NCBI GenBank assembly: GCA_963971225.1
Contig: OZ020269.1
Location: 10,050,201-10,114,200 of the forward strand
Reading direction: 5' to 3'
Origin: Melieria omissa
Taxonomy: Eukaryota > Arthropoda > Insecta > Diptera > Ulidiidae
DNA: 64,000 nucleotides
Position numbers and translations under genes: made by a program. Below the pieces are notes generated by a model, which saw only the letters and a program-made list of their open reading frames with translations, did no database searches and was not told where the DNA came from. Below, one piece after another: positions 12,309 through 23,239 of this stretch (the stretch's first letter is position 1; each line of letters starts with the position of its first letter).

Positions 12309-13828
12309 GACCATTAGACATGATTTAGTGTTGTATGGAGATTCTTAATACACGGTAGGCAGGAAGCATCGATAGGTAGCACAAAAATGTCGACAAGAAC
12401 TGCAATCTGGGTTGTATTTGTTGATGCTTATAGGTGCAAAATCCGTTCGAATTGAAATCCTACCTGCTCCTTCTCAAAAGTTATGCATATTTTTATATTT
12501 CGAATCGGGACAATTTGTAACACAGGACAACAAAAAACACTATTGTTGCATGGAGTTTTTCTACTGTTTCTTACTTATTTGGGTGCGCTGATTTCGAATC
12601 TACCCTCACATTTTTTCTAGCAGCTCTAGTTAGTGAGATATAGGTACCGTGTCATTTATTCAGTTTTTCCTCCACTTTTCCCATATTTTTGATTGTAATT
12701 TCCAAACCAAAAACCGATTGACATGATTTTCACCTTATCGAATTAACAACACCGCACGGCTTCTATCCCGATGTAACTTATTTTTATAAGTTTTAAAATG
12801 CCGCGGTAATTGGACCTCAAAGTCGGAAAATATGGAATTTTAAGGCGTTTTCTTTGATGGTCAAAACATACAAATTTTTTGTAAATAAATTAACGATTTG
12901 GTGTATAATGAAAGCCGACACATCAAAATACAACACAGCCAAATTATTTGGCGGAATATAAATTCGCATTGAAATAATAGCAAAAATGTACCATAGCCAT
13001 TTTCATCACTTTTTCCTTAAAAAATGAGGAGCCTCAAAATATGCAAAGCTTTTATTTTTTTTCTTTTATTCTTTTTGTTTTTTGCTTGTGTTTCAGACCA
13101 TAAATGGAACATATAAAAGAGCATATTTTGAAGAATTTTAAGAATATTTTAAAAAGATTTTACAAAATTTGCCATTTTCTATGCCATTGGCTCCCCACTT
13201 GTAAATGTAGTAGTTAAGTAAGCGAGAAAACATCGTAACTCGGAAACTACTGAACCGATTTAAATGATTTATTCAGCGATCGCCAACATTCTTGAGTACA
13301 AAAAATACAAAATTAATTAAGGTTCAGAAATTCACCACCAGAAGGCGTCCCCACACGATCAAAGTTGTGAGGTTGTAAACTTTTGGGTTTCTATAAAACA
13401 ATAATCAAAATGGACTTGGAGATAGCAGGTAGATATGTTTGGAAGAAACATTCGGAAGAGAAAATAAATGGGTGTAGGTCATACATTTGACACGTCTGGG
13501 GGCAACTTGGGAGCAATGGGAGCCTATTGTGTAAAAACGACAATTTTGTATGGGAGCCTCCTTAAGTGTTGGAGATGGGGTATAAATATGTTTGAAAGAA
13601 ATGTTTAGTAGAGAAAACTAGTGGGGGTCAGTCATAGATTTTAACACTCTAAGAGCAACTTCTGACCAGCTATGGTGCATTTTGTCGAATTTCCCAGCTT
13701 TTTTGTGAACTAGCCCCACTGTAGCCCTAAAATGTTTTGCCTCATGCACTTTTTCACCCAACCACATAAAATGAGAGGTTGCTGAGCATCGAAATCGAAA
13801 AATCTTGCACTAAATCATGTGTAATGTC
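12309..13828. mobile_element. Possible MITE-like element with imperfect inverted ends
   Basis: GACCATTAGACATGATTTAG at 12309 is nearly inverted at 13809-13828 (GACATTACACATGATTTAGT when reversed). No convincing target duplication was found. Interior has no coding frame and includes a degenerate direct repeat (13416-13663). Confidence 0.35.
13416..13663 (+). repeat. Degenerate ~150-bp direct repeat
   Basis: TTGGAGATAGCAGGTAGATA followed by ATGTTTGGAAGAAA...GGTCATACATTTGACAC recurs from 13570 as TTGGAGATGGGGTATAAATA, ATGTTTGAAAGAAA...GTCATAGATTTTAACAC. Both copies also share the GGGCAACTT/GAGCAACTT end. Confidence 0.55.
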
Positions 13829-13829
13829 T

Positions 13830-16800
13830 ATGTGTGCACTATAGCACCAAAATCTAAGCCTTTCATAAAATTTAAAGTTATTAAAATGCGCATAACAGTC
13901 TTAATTGTTCATTCAAATATGCGAACAACACGATTACATGTATTCAATTTCTTGTTTAATTTCTTCGTTTGCATAAGTTTATATTTTAATAATTAAGATG
14001 TTTTCACCATCTCTTCCATCGGTGGTCACGGTCGTCGCTTTGGTACATGAGGTGACAATAAAACAACCAACACAGGTCTGCACAGATATTTGAGCAGTGG
14101 AGGTGTTTTGCGGCTCATAAGGCAACTGCAATGGTGCCGTTTATTTACTGCACAATACTCCTACTTGCACAAATGCTCTAAACGAACTCCACCTCCAGCC
14201 TCTTCTGTCACTGCGTCCGCAATTTCATTCCATTCCGATTTTTTTTTCTGAAATACATACATCAATTTTTCCAACCAACTTTTCTCCTTGTTCTGCGTAG
14301 TTTTGCTACTTTTTTATTTCCTATTTTTTTCTATATACTCGCATATATCCTTTGCATACATACTTATATTGTTGTACATTGTTTAGTGTATATTCAGAAG
14401 TATGTGCACGTATGTGTGCGTTATTGCACCAGAGTGCCGCCATTTGCACTTTTATTGTTCATCCGAAATGATGCAGACTTGTGCAATATAATTGCAATTG
14501 CTGCTGCTGCTGTAGTTTGCTGCCGCTCGTGTGTGCGCAGTTGGTTGCTTGTCAGTGTCCGCCTGTGCGCAATAAATTATTAGATAATTTTGGTGTTGTC
14601 ATGCAAATTTAATTTCTGTCCCATTTCAGAGAACAGAATTAACTCAGAATTTCTTTTTAAACTGTCATTGCTCTTCAAAACTTGGCAGTGCTCGAGAACG
14701 CATTTTTCTCTACACCGCCAAAGCCCTCAAATCTACCCAATTGGTTTGTCTTCGCCGCCCACTTAGTGCCACACAATTCATTTAACCCTTGCGTCGCATA
14801 ACTTTTCCACTCCATACCCCCCCACCACTCCACGTTAAGTCACTGTTCGGTCGCTTTTTATGCGCACATTTAAATTAAAAAATTGTTCGGTGAAAATTCA
14901 AAGGCAGCAAAGGCAAATAAAAAAGTTTTGCTTACAGTGCGCCAAATCCTCTGTCAGCGGCATCCTTTGCTCCACTCCATTAACGCATTTAATTAGAAAA
15001 AAGTAGTTAAAAGAAATTGTTTCGCAAGTCCAGTGCCCACCGCTGGTTGCCCACAGCCCACACCGCCCAATACTTCACCGCTGTGTGTTATTTCAAGAAA
15101 CCGCACTTTCTCCTCCCGCTATTCTTTCTCGTCTCACATGCATTGCTTCGGTCGCGCGCAAAAAAATACACAAGTATATATAATGAGTAAAACAAACCCT
15201 TTACGCAGTTTCTTCAAGTCGCCAAGCTTTCCGCCCGCCCTCTGATTGTTATTTTCGTAGCGCTGTGGTGCTGCAGCGTTAAGCGTTAATGTAAAACCAC
15301 CGAAGCTCTGACCGGGGGCGGTGGCGTCCAAAATAAATAAATAAATGAGAAACGTAACCGAAAAACCGGCCAGAGGGAACCGGACCCGAAAACGCTCCGC
15401 CAACGCTTGCGAAAGGCGTAAAATTTGGCGGCAACGCTTCACCCACTTGAACCGCAACCAGCAGCCGTGTCAGTACCGCACTGGCTGCGCGTCCTGTACT
15501 GGCCGCTTCAACCTTTGGCGGCGCGCCGCGTTCGCACTCAACCCGTTTGCATACGCAGCCGTCAGCCAACGACGAATGAATTTTAAAACAACAAGAACAT
15601 GAAAAAAAGTTGAAAAAAATTCAGATAAAGGCAAGTGCGGGTTAAAAGCGGGCGAAGAGTTTCAACCTAACGAATGTTTTTTAATTTTGTTTTTTTGTTG
15701 GCGTGGCTGGACTTTGTTCGGTTCGGTTTGCCTCGCCTTGGCTCATTTGCATACCCTACGTGCGGCGAGTGGGTGTGTGCGGCACACACTACTCATGTGT
15801 GTTGAATGCGCAAAGGGCCTATTCTGATATTTCGTAATATTGCTAAATAAGATTATGTACGGCATTGTTAAAGACCTTGAGACATTTGTGGCACCTTGTC
15901 ACCAAGATAAGGTTTCGCATGCGCCAATTAATCGGTTGGATTTCCTCCTCCTCCTCCTCGTGATATACTCGCAGTATGTACGACCGGTCGTAGCGCTGCT
16001 TCACCACTAATTTGATGCGCTTCGAACGAATACAAAAAAATCGAGACAACACGCTTTTCCTCTGCTGGAATACAGCGCCAATAAGAAAGAAATTTTTCTT
16101 GTATTTGTGTTTTTATTTTTAATTTAAAAAACGCCAACAGCGCCACCGAAGAAAAAATTAAGAACATCGGCGCAGCAGGCACAACAACAACAACATGGGC
16201 TCAAGGAAGAAAAGGAAAGGAAAGAGTGAAAGAAAGGATGAAGTAAATATTTGCCTGTCCAATTGCGTTGGAACGGCGACCAATGTGGAGTGGGTGGGCG
16301 TTTGGGTTCAGTTCGAATTTTATTGGGTTGGGCGTTGTGATGTGGTCACAGCAAAAAAAATATATATGTAGGTATATGTATTTCGGCAGACCATACAACA
16401 CATAAGCCAGCAACGCACAACGTTCGGAAGGACGGTTGCTGGGGCTTGGTCAATGAGTTGTCGGCCGACTGAAGTTGCTCGCGTTTTTCTTGCCATTCCA
16501 GAGACACACTGTGCAACGGAAAGGAGAAGGAGGCACAGCAGAAAATGATTTTCACTTAAAAAACATTCGCTGCGTTGGTTCGTTCTGAGCCTGTTTTATA
16601 TGGCAGTGTTGTTGTTGTTGTAGTTTTGTTTTTGGTCGCTGGCGCTAGGCTCTCCTTAAAAAAAGTTTTGCCCATTTACTTTATGATTTTTGGGTGCGGT
16701 GTGTTAATTTCTCCATTTCGTTTACCATTTCTTGTGTTGTGTTTTGTTTTTTTTTTACTTTTGCAACGAAACGACGAATTTACATGCATATTCATATTGA

Positions 16801-16928
16801 GCGTGTTTTTCAACTCTTGAGCGTGTGGCACTGTTTGCCTGACCGGGAATTATCGATTTCTCTGCTGCTCGAAACTATAATACACAACTTCCAGCTTGAT
16901 ACAAGACAGCTTATTGCTGTTCGCATTC
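13830..16928. other. Non-coding stretch, GC-richer at 14.7-15.6 kb
   Basis: ORFs on both strands overlap (e.g. 15134-15602) without domain similarity. Nothing else recognisable. Confidence 0.5.
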
Positions 16929-16935
16929 TATAAAA
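16929..16935 (+). promoter_or_regulatory. Possible TATA box upstream of first psq exon seen
   Basis: TATAAAA lies about 140 bp before the 17075 splice acceptor. If used, it could start a BTB-less psq transcript. No clear initiator was found at +30, and an AT-rich intron gives such matches by chance. Low confidence. Confidence 0.2.
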
Positions 16936-17074
16936 ACAAAATCACATTTAACCAGAGTGGGGAAAATTGGCTCACTCGAAACGCTCAGTAGTTACATGTT
17001 TCTTTCATAAACACAATCAAAATAGTAATGTCCCTTTGAGAGCACAGCTAACATGTCTCATTTGTGTTTTGCAG

Positions 17075-17860
17075 GGTCTGCTTCGCACCGCCGAACAGCT
17101 GAAAATCAAAGGTCTCTGCGAAACAGCGGAGAATACGGACGATCTCAACGACGCCGCCACAGCGACAATCACCGTGTCGGAGAACATACAGCAGGCGGTC
17201 GTTGGTAACATTGTCAATGCTACGGTAGCGCCCGGCCAGCCCTCACCCACTACACAGCAACACCAGCACCAGCAGCAACAGCAGCAGCAGCTTGCGGCAA
17301 ATGCGGCAGTATTGTCGCACAGCCTCGCCAACGTAAACGCTGCCAACGCACAGCAACTCGCGGCCGCAGCCGCCGGCGGTCAATTGGTCGCTGCTGGTCC
17401 ACCCTCGCAACAGCAGCAAATCGCGCGCAAGTCACGCGTTCGCAAGCGCTCCAAGTCGCCGGACCTGCAGCAGCAGCATCACAGCCAACAGCAGGCGCAG
17501 CAGCACCCACAAGCGATTCTAATACAAAATCAAAACCAGACGTCGATCGTTAGCCTGCAGCAGACCTCCTCCGGCAGTTACATACCCGTTTCGGGGGTGC
17601 AGACGGTAACCACTAGCGTCGCTGGCCAGCCGCAGACCGTAGTCACCGGCGACGACTCGGACACGGACAAGCCGTCGCTGCAGAAGATCTGCAAGACGGA
17701 AGCGGCGTCCGCGTCACCCGCATCCAGCAACTCCGGTTCGGCATCGAATAATGCAGGCGGCGTAACGACCGTAACAGCACCGGGCACCGCGATCGTGACG
17801 CAAATTGTAGTAGCACGCGACGGAAAAGATAAAAATATGACTAGTTTAGGAATGGGCATG
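17075..17860 (+). CDS. psq: psq exon: BTB C-terminus and Q-rich linker
   Basis: The acceptor TTTTGCAG ends at 17074 and the donor GTAAGT starts at 17861; the exon begins and ends on codon boundaries. Residues 1-16 close the BTB fold. A CAG/CAA tract (about 17258-17295) follows, then a basic patch KSRVRKRSKSP near 17430-17460 that may be a nuclear localisation signal, and a Ser/Thr/Val-rich stretch. The frame stays open past the donor to 17977, so intron retention would add 39 residues after a BTB-linker protein. Confidence 0.92.
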
Positions 17861-20800
17861 GTAAGTGTGGCACAGCCGTTGCGGGTTAGCGGATTGTGTG
17901 GTAGCGCTGCACGCTCACGACCCGCTGACCAATCGCAAACAATCGCATTTATTTCGCTTAGTGAATTGATCATCTAACGTTGGATCTTTCTTCTTTTGTG
18001 TTTGTGCAGAATGGTGGAATTCTCGGAGTGCCAATGGGCTTTCTAGATTTCGCACCTGAACCACCAGCTCCATCAGCGACACCCGTTACCGTTACCGAAC
18101 ACGTGGACTTATCCTGCAATCCCAGCACCGACACACGTGATTTATCAAGTGAGTTTTCGGTACTCTATCGCCTCACCGCGCTAGCCACCACGCGTCTTGA
18201 CAGTTTCCACACTTCATTTTGTTGGTCTGATTTTGCAATAAATGAATGAATTTGAGCTTGAAAGACGACTTTAATGCCCATCAATCATTGCATCAGCGAA
18301 TAAGCACCACTCGTCATGCAAAGTGAAATAATAGTAAAACTCTTTCTAAACGTTGCGCTTTTTGTGCTTTGCAGATCCCACCGAACCGCTCGATATCGAC
18401 AATCATCTGGCTCAGCACATGATACAACGGCTCGATCAATCTCCAATGCATACCATACACCATCAGACCGGCGACGAGAGCAACTCGAATTTGGTGCAGC
18501 ACATCAAAAGCGAAGTGATTGAAGCTAAACAGCAGCAACAACAGCAACAGCAGCAACAACAACAACAGCAGCAGCAACAGCATCATCAATCGCAGCAGCA
18601 CCAATTGCACGCTCAGCAACTATCGCAAGGACAATCCCAGCAACAGCACCAACAACAACAACAGGTGCATCAACAGCAAACTCAACAACAGCACCAGCAA
18701 CATCAGCAACAACAAGCGCAAACGCATCAAGAGATAACCGGTGCGACCGTAATGGAGATTGATCCAAGCCAAATAAAACACGAGCCAGGCATGATTATAA
18801 CGCCCGAAATTGTGAATATGATGACCACTGGGCATATGGGTAAGTGCGATCACACAGTATTTCTACAGATCTCTGCCATAAGATATGGCAATTTTGTGCC
18901 GATTTTATATGAACAGTATTGTCGATTTGATTGTTTTTTATAAGATTTAACATTTGGAAATTTACTCTTTACTTGGAATGCAAATTTGAATTTGATTGAA
19001 GCTTTCTTTGGTTAATATCGAAATATACTATGATCAATAAGTACCGGGACTGTGTATTTGAAATTTTCCGCCGTTGCCCGATGCAGGTTTTTTTAGGTCG
19101 GTAGAACCTTAACTGACATCTGTGTCAAATTTTGAACGGGACTGCATCATTAGTTTTTGTTTGGCAGCTGTTAGCGTCAGTCAACTTGTTGTACTTCGTC
19201 CCATTTTAAAATGGATAATTTTGTTGATCAACGTATTTGTTTGAAATTTTGTCTTAGGAACGAAATTTCTTGTGCCAATACACTTAAAATGTTGCAGAAA
19301 GCATTTGGGGAGTCTGCTCAATCAAGAACCAGAGCGTTCGAGTGGTATAAAATGTTCAAAAGTGGTCGTGAAGTGGTCGAAGACTTTCCTCGTTCTGGAC
19401 GTCCTTCAACATCGAATACCGACGAAAATGTTGAAATTGTGAAGAAAATCGTGCTTGAAAATCGTCATGTGAGCCTCAGAGAGATTTCTAACGATCTTAA
19501 GATCTCTTATGGAAGCGCACAATACATTGTTGTCGATATTTTGCGCATGAAACGCGTCGCCGCACGGCTTGTTCCACAAGATTTGAATTTCGTCCAAAAA
19601 GATCATCGAAAGCAAGTGGCTGAAGACATGATTTCCGAAGCTAAGAAGGACCCAACGTTCATGAAACGTATAATTACTGGTGATGAGACATGGGTCTATG
19701 AATTCGACGTGACAACTAGCCAGCAATCATCCGAATGGCGTGCTGAAGGCGAGCCAAAACCAAAAAAAGTGCGCCATTGTAAAATGCGACGAAGTGCAAA
19801 AAGTTGACTGACGCTAACAGCTGCCAAACAAAAACTAATGATGGAATCCCGCTCAAAATTTGACACAGATGTCAGTTAAGGTCCTACCGACCTTTTTTAC
19901 CTGCATCGGGCAACGGCGGAAAATTTAAAATACACAGTCTCGGTACTTATTGATCATAGTGTACGTTGTGTACGGAATGTAGAAATGCCCAGCAAATAGT
20001 GCTCTTACTTTAACAATGCTTGTAAATAAGTTTCAATCACAGAATATTAACTTTAAACTTATATTTAGAAAAACTAGTGTCCGACCGAAACCACTTTTTT
20101 GGGCCGAAACCGAATTTCGTTTTTTTTAATATTCGGCCAAAACCGATACTTTCTAGTTGAAATAAAAATTACCATATCAAGCATATTTTTTCAACAAACG
20201 AATTTTACTTTAAGTCATAGTGAAATTAATACAGTGTTCCAGATAGCAGGAACTCTCTCTGGTTGGTTGGTTGGTTCAAGTGGCGATGTTACATCCAACA
20301 TGAACATCCAATTAGCACGTTAGCGCCGTTTCGGAACTCTCTCTTCATCGTACACTTATTTTCAGACAGTCATTGTGTGCTGTGCGTCTGTGCTGTATGA
20401 AAAAATTTCAAAATAAATTGTTGTTTGAAAATACGTTCTGCACCAAAACCGACACGCAAAACGCATCTACATGCCAGGAAAAACGTGCTGTCTCTGCAAA
20501 AAAACGCACGGCAATGCAGTTTCTATGTTTTTCTAACATAAATTACATTACGAAAATATATATTTCTGAAGTACTGAAAGTAAATTTTAAATTTAACGAC
20601 AACACAAATAAAGGTTAATCGAACTGACACAAATAAATTGACACATTGACAATTGCTACTCAGAGAAATAAGTGTACGTCATCTACCTGGTACACTTTAT
20701 TGATTTCACTATGCTTTAAGTAAATAAAGAACAAACAAACAAACATACATAAAAAGAAATACTTATTAATAAAAACAATTCATTCATTTTTTAAAAACAT

Positions 20801-23239
20801 AAACAAAAAATCCTTAAAAACCTTACTCGTTAATATTAAAAATTAAATAAATTAATATTATATTCTAAAAGAAGAAATTTATTTACATTGGTGGCATCTT
20901 AATTCTCCTTCTCATCCTTTCACTATATATTTGCTCGGCTGCACTTAGTAGCTCTTCACTCGCTACATAGTAAAATGTCAAAAATATTCTAGAAAGTTTC
21001 GGTTTCGGCCGTTCGGGCATTTTTTGGCCGAAACCGAAACCGAATATTTGGACACTAACAAAAACCCTTAGTTTCCTCTTTACATTAAGTTTTTACAAAA
21101 AAAGAATCATCACAACTGTTTGCTGATGTGTACGCTTCTCTCTCTTCTTCTTTTCGCTCGTTTAGATATGTATAATTCCGATACGAGCGAGGACTCAATG
21201 ATGATCGCCAACGGTTCTCCGAACGATCAAAATGAGCCACATTACACCAATTTGGACCAACAACATGGCGATAGTAAAGGTCAGTTTAATGGTCCCAAAA
21301 CTTGGACACAAGATGATATGAATTCAGCTTTAGATGCATTGAAGAATCAAAATATGAGCCTGACGAAGGCGTCCGTCACGTACGGCATCCCGTCGACCAC
21401 TTTATGGCAGCGTGCTCATCGCATGGGCATCGAAACGCCAAAGAAGGAAGGCGGTACAAAATCATGGAACGAAGATTCCTTAAATAATGCCTTGGAAGCA
21501 TTGCGCTCCGGACAGATATCGGCGAACAAGGCATCGAAAGCCTTTGGTATACCCTCGTCGACGCTGTACAAGATAGCACGTCGCGAGGGTATTCGCCTGG
21601 CAGCGCCCTTCAATGCCGCTCCTACAACATGGACTCCAGAAGATTTAGAGCGAGCATTGGAGGCGATACGCGCCGGTCATACGTCCGTCCAAAAAGCGAG
21701 TGCTGAATTTGGCATACCGACAGGTGAGTACACTGTGGCAAGCAAACTGGTCCCACATTCGCCCCGCCCCTGTTGATCGGAACCGGCTTCGTGCGCGTAT
21801 GGAAACCGTTTGGAAACTGGATACAAAAACGCCCCTTGAAAATTGTCCACTTGATCAATCGAATGGCGTTGCATTTGTTTGAATGCACCATGCTTAATGT
21901 TGGAGTATACGATTTGTTGCTATCCCAATACATTTGAAGGCATGCTGTGTATTTATTAATCAGTAACTTGTGTGTTGTCTCTTAATCCGCTCCGAATACC
22001 CAATGGCCCAATTAAAATCGCACTAAAACAAATGCTGATTCGTGTTTCTGTTGCTTTCCTTCGCTACTGTTGTTGTCTGTTGAAATTTTTCGCGCTTCAC
22101 ACATCGCATTCCACTCCACTCGAACACCTGACATTCTCCCCTGAAACCATTACTCGCTGTAGAGAAAACCTTGTAACAAACAAAATCGACTAAGCCCATC
22201 AAAATTGCAATATTGAAACATTTTCTTATCGACAACTTCATATTTATCCTTCCGTCACGAAAAGGAACACTTTATGGGCGCTGCAAGCGCGAAGGCATTG
22301 AATTGTCGCGTTCGAATCCGACGCCATGGTCCGAGGATGCAATGAACGAGGCGCTAAATTCAGTTCGGTAAGTTGGCGCTTCGCATAATGCCCTTCAAAG
22401 TATGTACGAGCAACTGGTTTACTTTAATCTTGTTGTGTGCTTGCTTACAGCATTGGCCAGATGTCCATCAACCAGGCGGCGATTCATTACAATCTGCCCT
22501 ACAGCTCGCTGTACGGACGCTTCAAGCGCGGCAAGTACGATGTGACCAACACGAGCGGCACATCGATCAATAACACCACCGGCAACACATCCGGCAGCAT
22601 CGAGATTATTGAACACAGTCAAGAGAATTCGGTGAGTATCACAAGAACGGCCGAGGTTGATGTTGTTGTTGTCGTCGTTAATGCGCCAACACCGGACTAG
22701 TCGAGAAAATATGAATAACGAAAAGAAAGACGGTTGTGTTGTCATTTGACAATATTGCAACAAATACGGTTGCAATGTGTAGAAGTCTCACGTGTAATGA
22801 AATCGAACTCATAGTTAATGAATGCATGCGCATGCGCACTAACCACCGCCACCATCATCATCACCATCGACTGTTTGTTGTCGTTTCATTTGTTATCCGT
22901 TACGCTGACGAATGCGTCAACAATTAATTCATAAAGTTGCACATGTTTCAGCAACAGTTCCAGTACAGTCCATCGCCACATCCGCAATCGCAGCAGCACG
23001 GCGGCGGCGGCCAACCGCAGCCGCAAACGCCGCAGCATCTGCAACAGCACGTGGTGCACATTCAGCAGCCGCAACAGCATCACCAGCAACAGGCACACGC
23101 TCAGCAGCAGCAGCAACATATCCAGCAGCAGGACGTGGTCACGTCGAGCAGTCAGGTGGCACACAGCAGTGGCGCCGCTGGCCAGCAGCAGCAAATTCAG
23201 CAGATCTATCACCATCACAGCACGCCGGAGAGAAGTTGA
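17075..23239 (+). CDS. psq: Pipsqueak transcription factor, 3' seven coding exons (BTB exons off-window)
   Basis: Coding exons read from splice sites and frame: 17075-17860, 18010-18148, 18375-18839, 21166-21723, 22265-22367, 22451-22631, 22952-23239 (stop TGA at 23237-23239). They total 2520 nt, i.e. 839 residues plus stop, and all phases join cleanly. The first exon opens with GLLRTAEQLKIKGLCE, the typical end of a BTB/POZ domain, so the BTB start is upstream of the window. Then come glutamine-rich linkers, an acidic/serine segment (DMYNSDTSEDSMM), four tandem psq helix-turn-helix repeats and a Q/H-rich tail. Psq is a nuclear BTB protein that binds GAGA-type sites through its four psq repeats and works in chromatin regulation (Polycomb/trithorax context), oogenesis and eye patterning. 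The four-repeat architecture separates it from other BTB-psq proteins, which usually carry one. A BTB-less isoform from an internal promoter is possible. Confidence 0.95.
18010..18148 (+). CDS. psq: psq exon: short linker
   Basis: A 139-nt exon (acceptor TTTGTGCAG, donor GTGAGT at 18149) encoding NGGILGVPMGFLDFAPEPPA and a Pro/Thr-rich stretch ending RDLS. It ends one base into a codon, matching the phase of the next exon. No known fold. Confidence 0.88.
18375..18839 (+). CDS. psq: psq exon: long polyglutamine linker
   Basis: The acceptor TTTGCAG ends at 18374 and the donor GTAAGT starts at 18840. The exon carries about 60 codons (18529-18716) of mixed CAG/CAA interrupted by His, Ser and Leu, flanked by conserved-looking acidic segments (EVIEAK, EITGATVMEIDPSQIKHEPG). 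IKHEPG resembles a sumoylation-type site (psi-K-x-E). The mixed CAG/CAA codons are typical of stable fly opa repeats. Confidence 0.92.
19028..19959 (+). mobile_element. Snap-back mariner derivative (rosa-like) in psq intron
   Basis: Ends begin CTATGATCAATAAGTACC and mirror each other for about 185 bp (19028-19212 against 19775-19959), right up to the transposase start codon: the right arm is an inverted copy of the left end plus 5' leader. The left flank has TA (19026-19027); the right flank reads TG, so the TA duplication is not perfect. The centre encodes the N-terminal half of a mariner transposase. A foldback product of the element's own 5' half. Confidence 0.8.
19211..19807 (+). pseudogene. 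Truncated mariner transposase, N-terminal half
   Basis: It starts MDNFVDQRICLKFCLRNEIS and shows the GRPSTS linker, HTH2 (SLREISNDLKISYGSAQYIV) and the first catalytic Asp in ITGDETWVYEFD, then SSEWRAEGEPKPKK. The second and third catalytic residues are missing. The last roughly ten codons are antisense of the element's own 5' leader, i.e. the inverted arm supplies the stop. It resembles the rosa subfamily known from Ceratitis, based on remembered motif style. Confidence 0.8.
20075..21057. mobile_element. hAT-like nonautonomous element in psq intron (983 bp)
   Basis: Ends are TAGTGTCC and its inverse GGACACTA. Flanks AGAAAAAC (20067-20074) and ACAAAAAC (21058-21065) differ at one of eight bases, as expected of an 8-bp hAT target duplication. 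Subterminal GGCCGAAACCGAA motifs occur at both ends in inverted orientation and may be transposase-binding repeats. No transposase frame inside. Confidence 0.75.
21166..21723 (+). CDS. psq: psq exon: psq HTH repeats 1, 2 and most of 3
   Basis: After the acidic leader, repeat 1 starts at TWTQDD (about 21299-21430), repeat 2 at SWNEDS (about 21463-21592), and repeat 3 at TWTPEDLERA (from about 21628), continuing in the next exon. Each shows the W-(5)-AL-A-(6)-S--KAS--(F/Y)GIP--TL pattern of the pipsqueak HTH family (CENP-B/Tc1-like). The exon begins two bases into a GAT codon and ends one base into a Gly codon, donor GTGAGT. Confidence 0.95.
22265..22367 (+). CDS. psq: psq exon: end of repeat 3, start of repeat 4
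   Basis: 103 nt reading TLYGRCKREGIEL (recognition-helix end of repeat 3) and then PWSEDAMNEALNSV (start of repeat 4). The acceptor context ACGAAAAG has a weak polypyrimidine tract; the donor is GTAAGT at 22368. The split-repeat exon structure and phase fit the flanking exons. Confidence 0.9.
22451..22631 (+). CDS. psq: psq exon: end of repeat 4
   Basis: Encodes IGQMSINQAAIHYNLPYSSL, then YGRFKRGKYDV completing the fourth psq repeat, then an Asn/Thr/Gly-rich stretch ending HSQENS. Acceptor CTTACAG, donor GTGAGT at 22632. Confidence 0.92.
22952..23239 (+). CDS. psq: psq terminal coding exon, Q/H-rich tail
   Basis: The acceptor CATGTTTCAG ends at 22951. It encodes a Gln/His/Pro-rich tail (HMFQ excluded; starts QQFQYSPSPHP) and ends HHHSTPERS, TGA. 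The reading frame follows directly from the previous codon boundary. Low-complexity tails of this kind are common in fly BTB factors. Confidence 0.88.
   Translation, partial: QQFQYSPSPHPQSQQHGGGGQPQPQTPQHLQQHVVHIQQPQQHHQQQAHAQQQQQHIQQQDVVTSSSQVAHSSGAAGQQQQIQQIYHHHSTPERS

Larger units (their letters stand above)
1..17074 (+). other. psq upstream intron / 5' flank, no recognisable exon
   Basis: The psq BTB exons are absent, so this stretch is intron and/or upstream DNA. It is T-rich with hydrophobic-looking pseudo-ORFs (1379-3388), GC-richer patches at about 5.7-6.9, 9.1-10.8 and 14.7-15.6 kb that could hold enhancers or non-coding exons, and the transposon copies listed separately. No BTB-like translation was found in any frame. 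Confidence 0.6.

Noticed and set aside
14785..14800. TTAACCCTTGCGTCGC as a further TTAA element end
   Set aside because: No inverse partner within the window.
18314..18767. Leucine- and alanine/valine-rich ORFs opposite psq polyQ
   Set aside because: Reverse-frame translation of CAG/CAA repeats.
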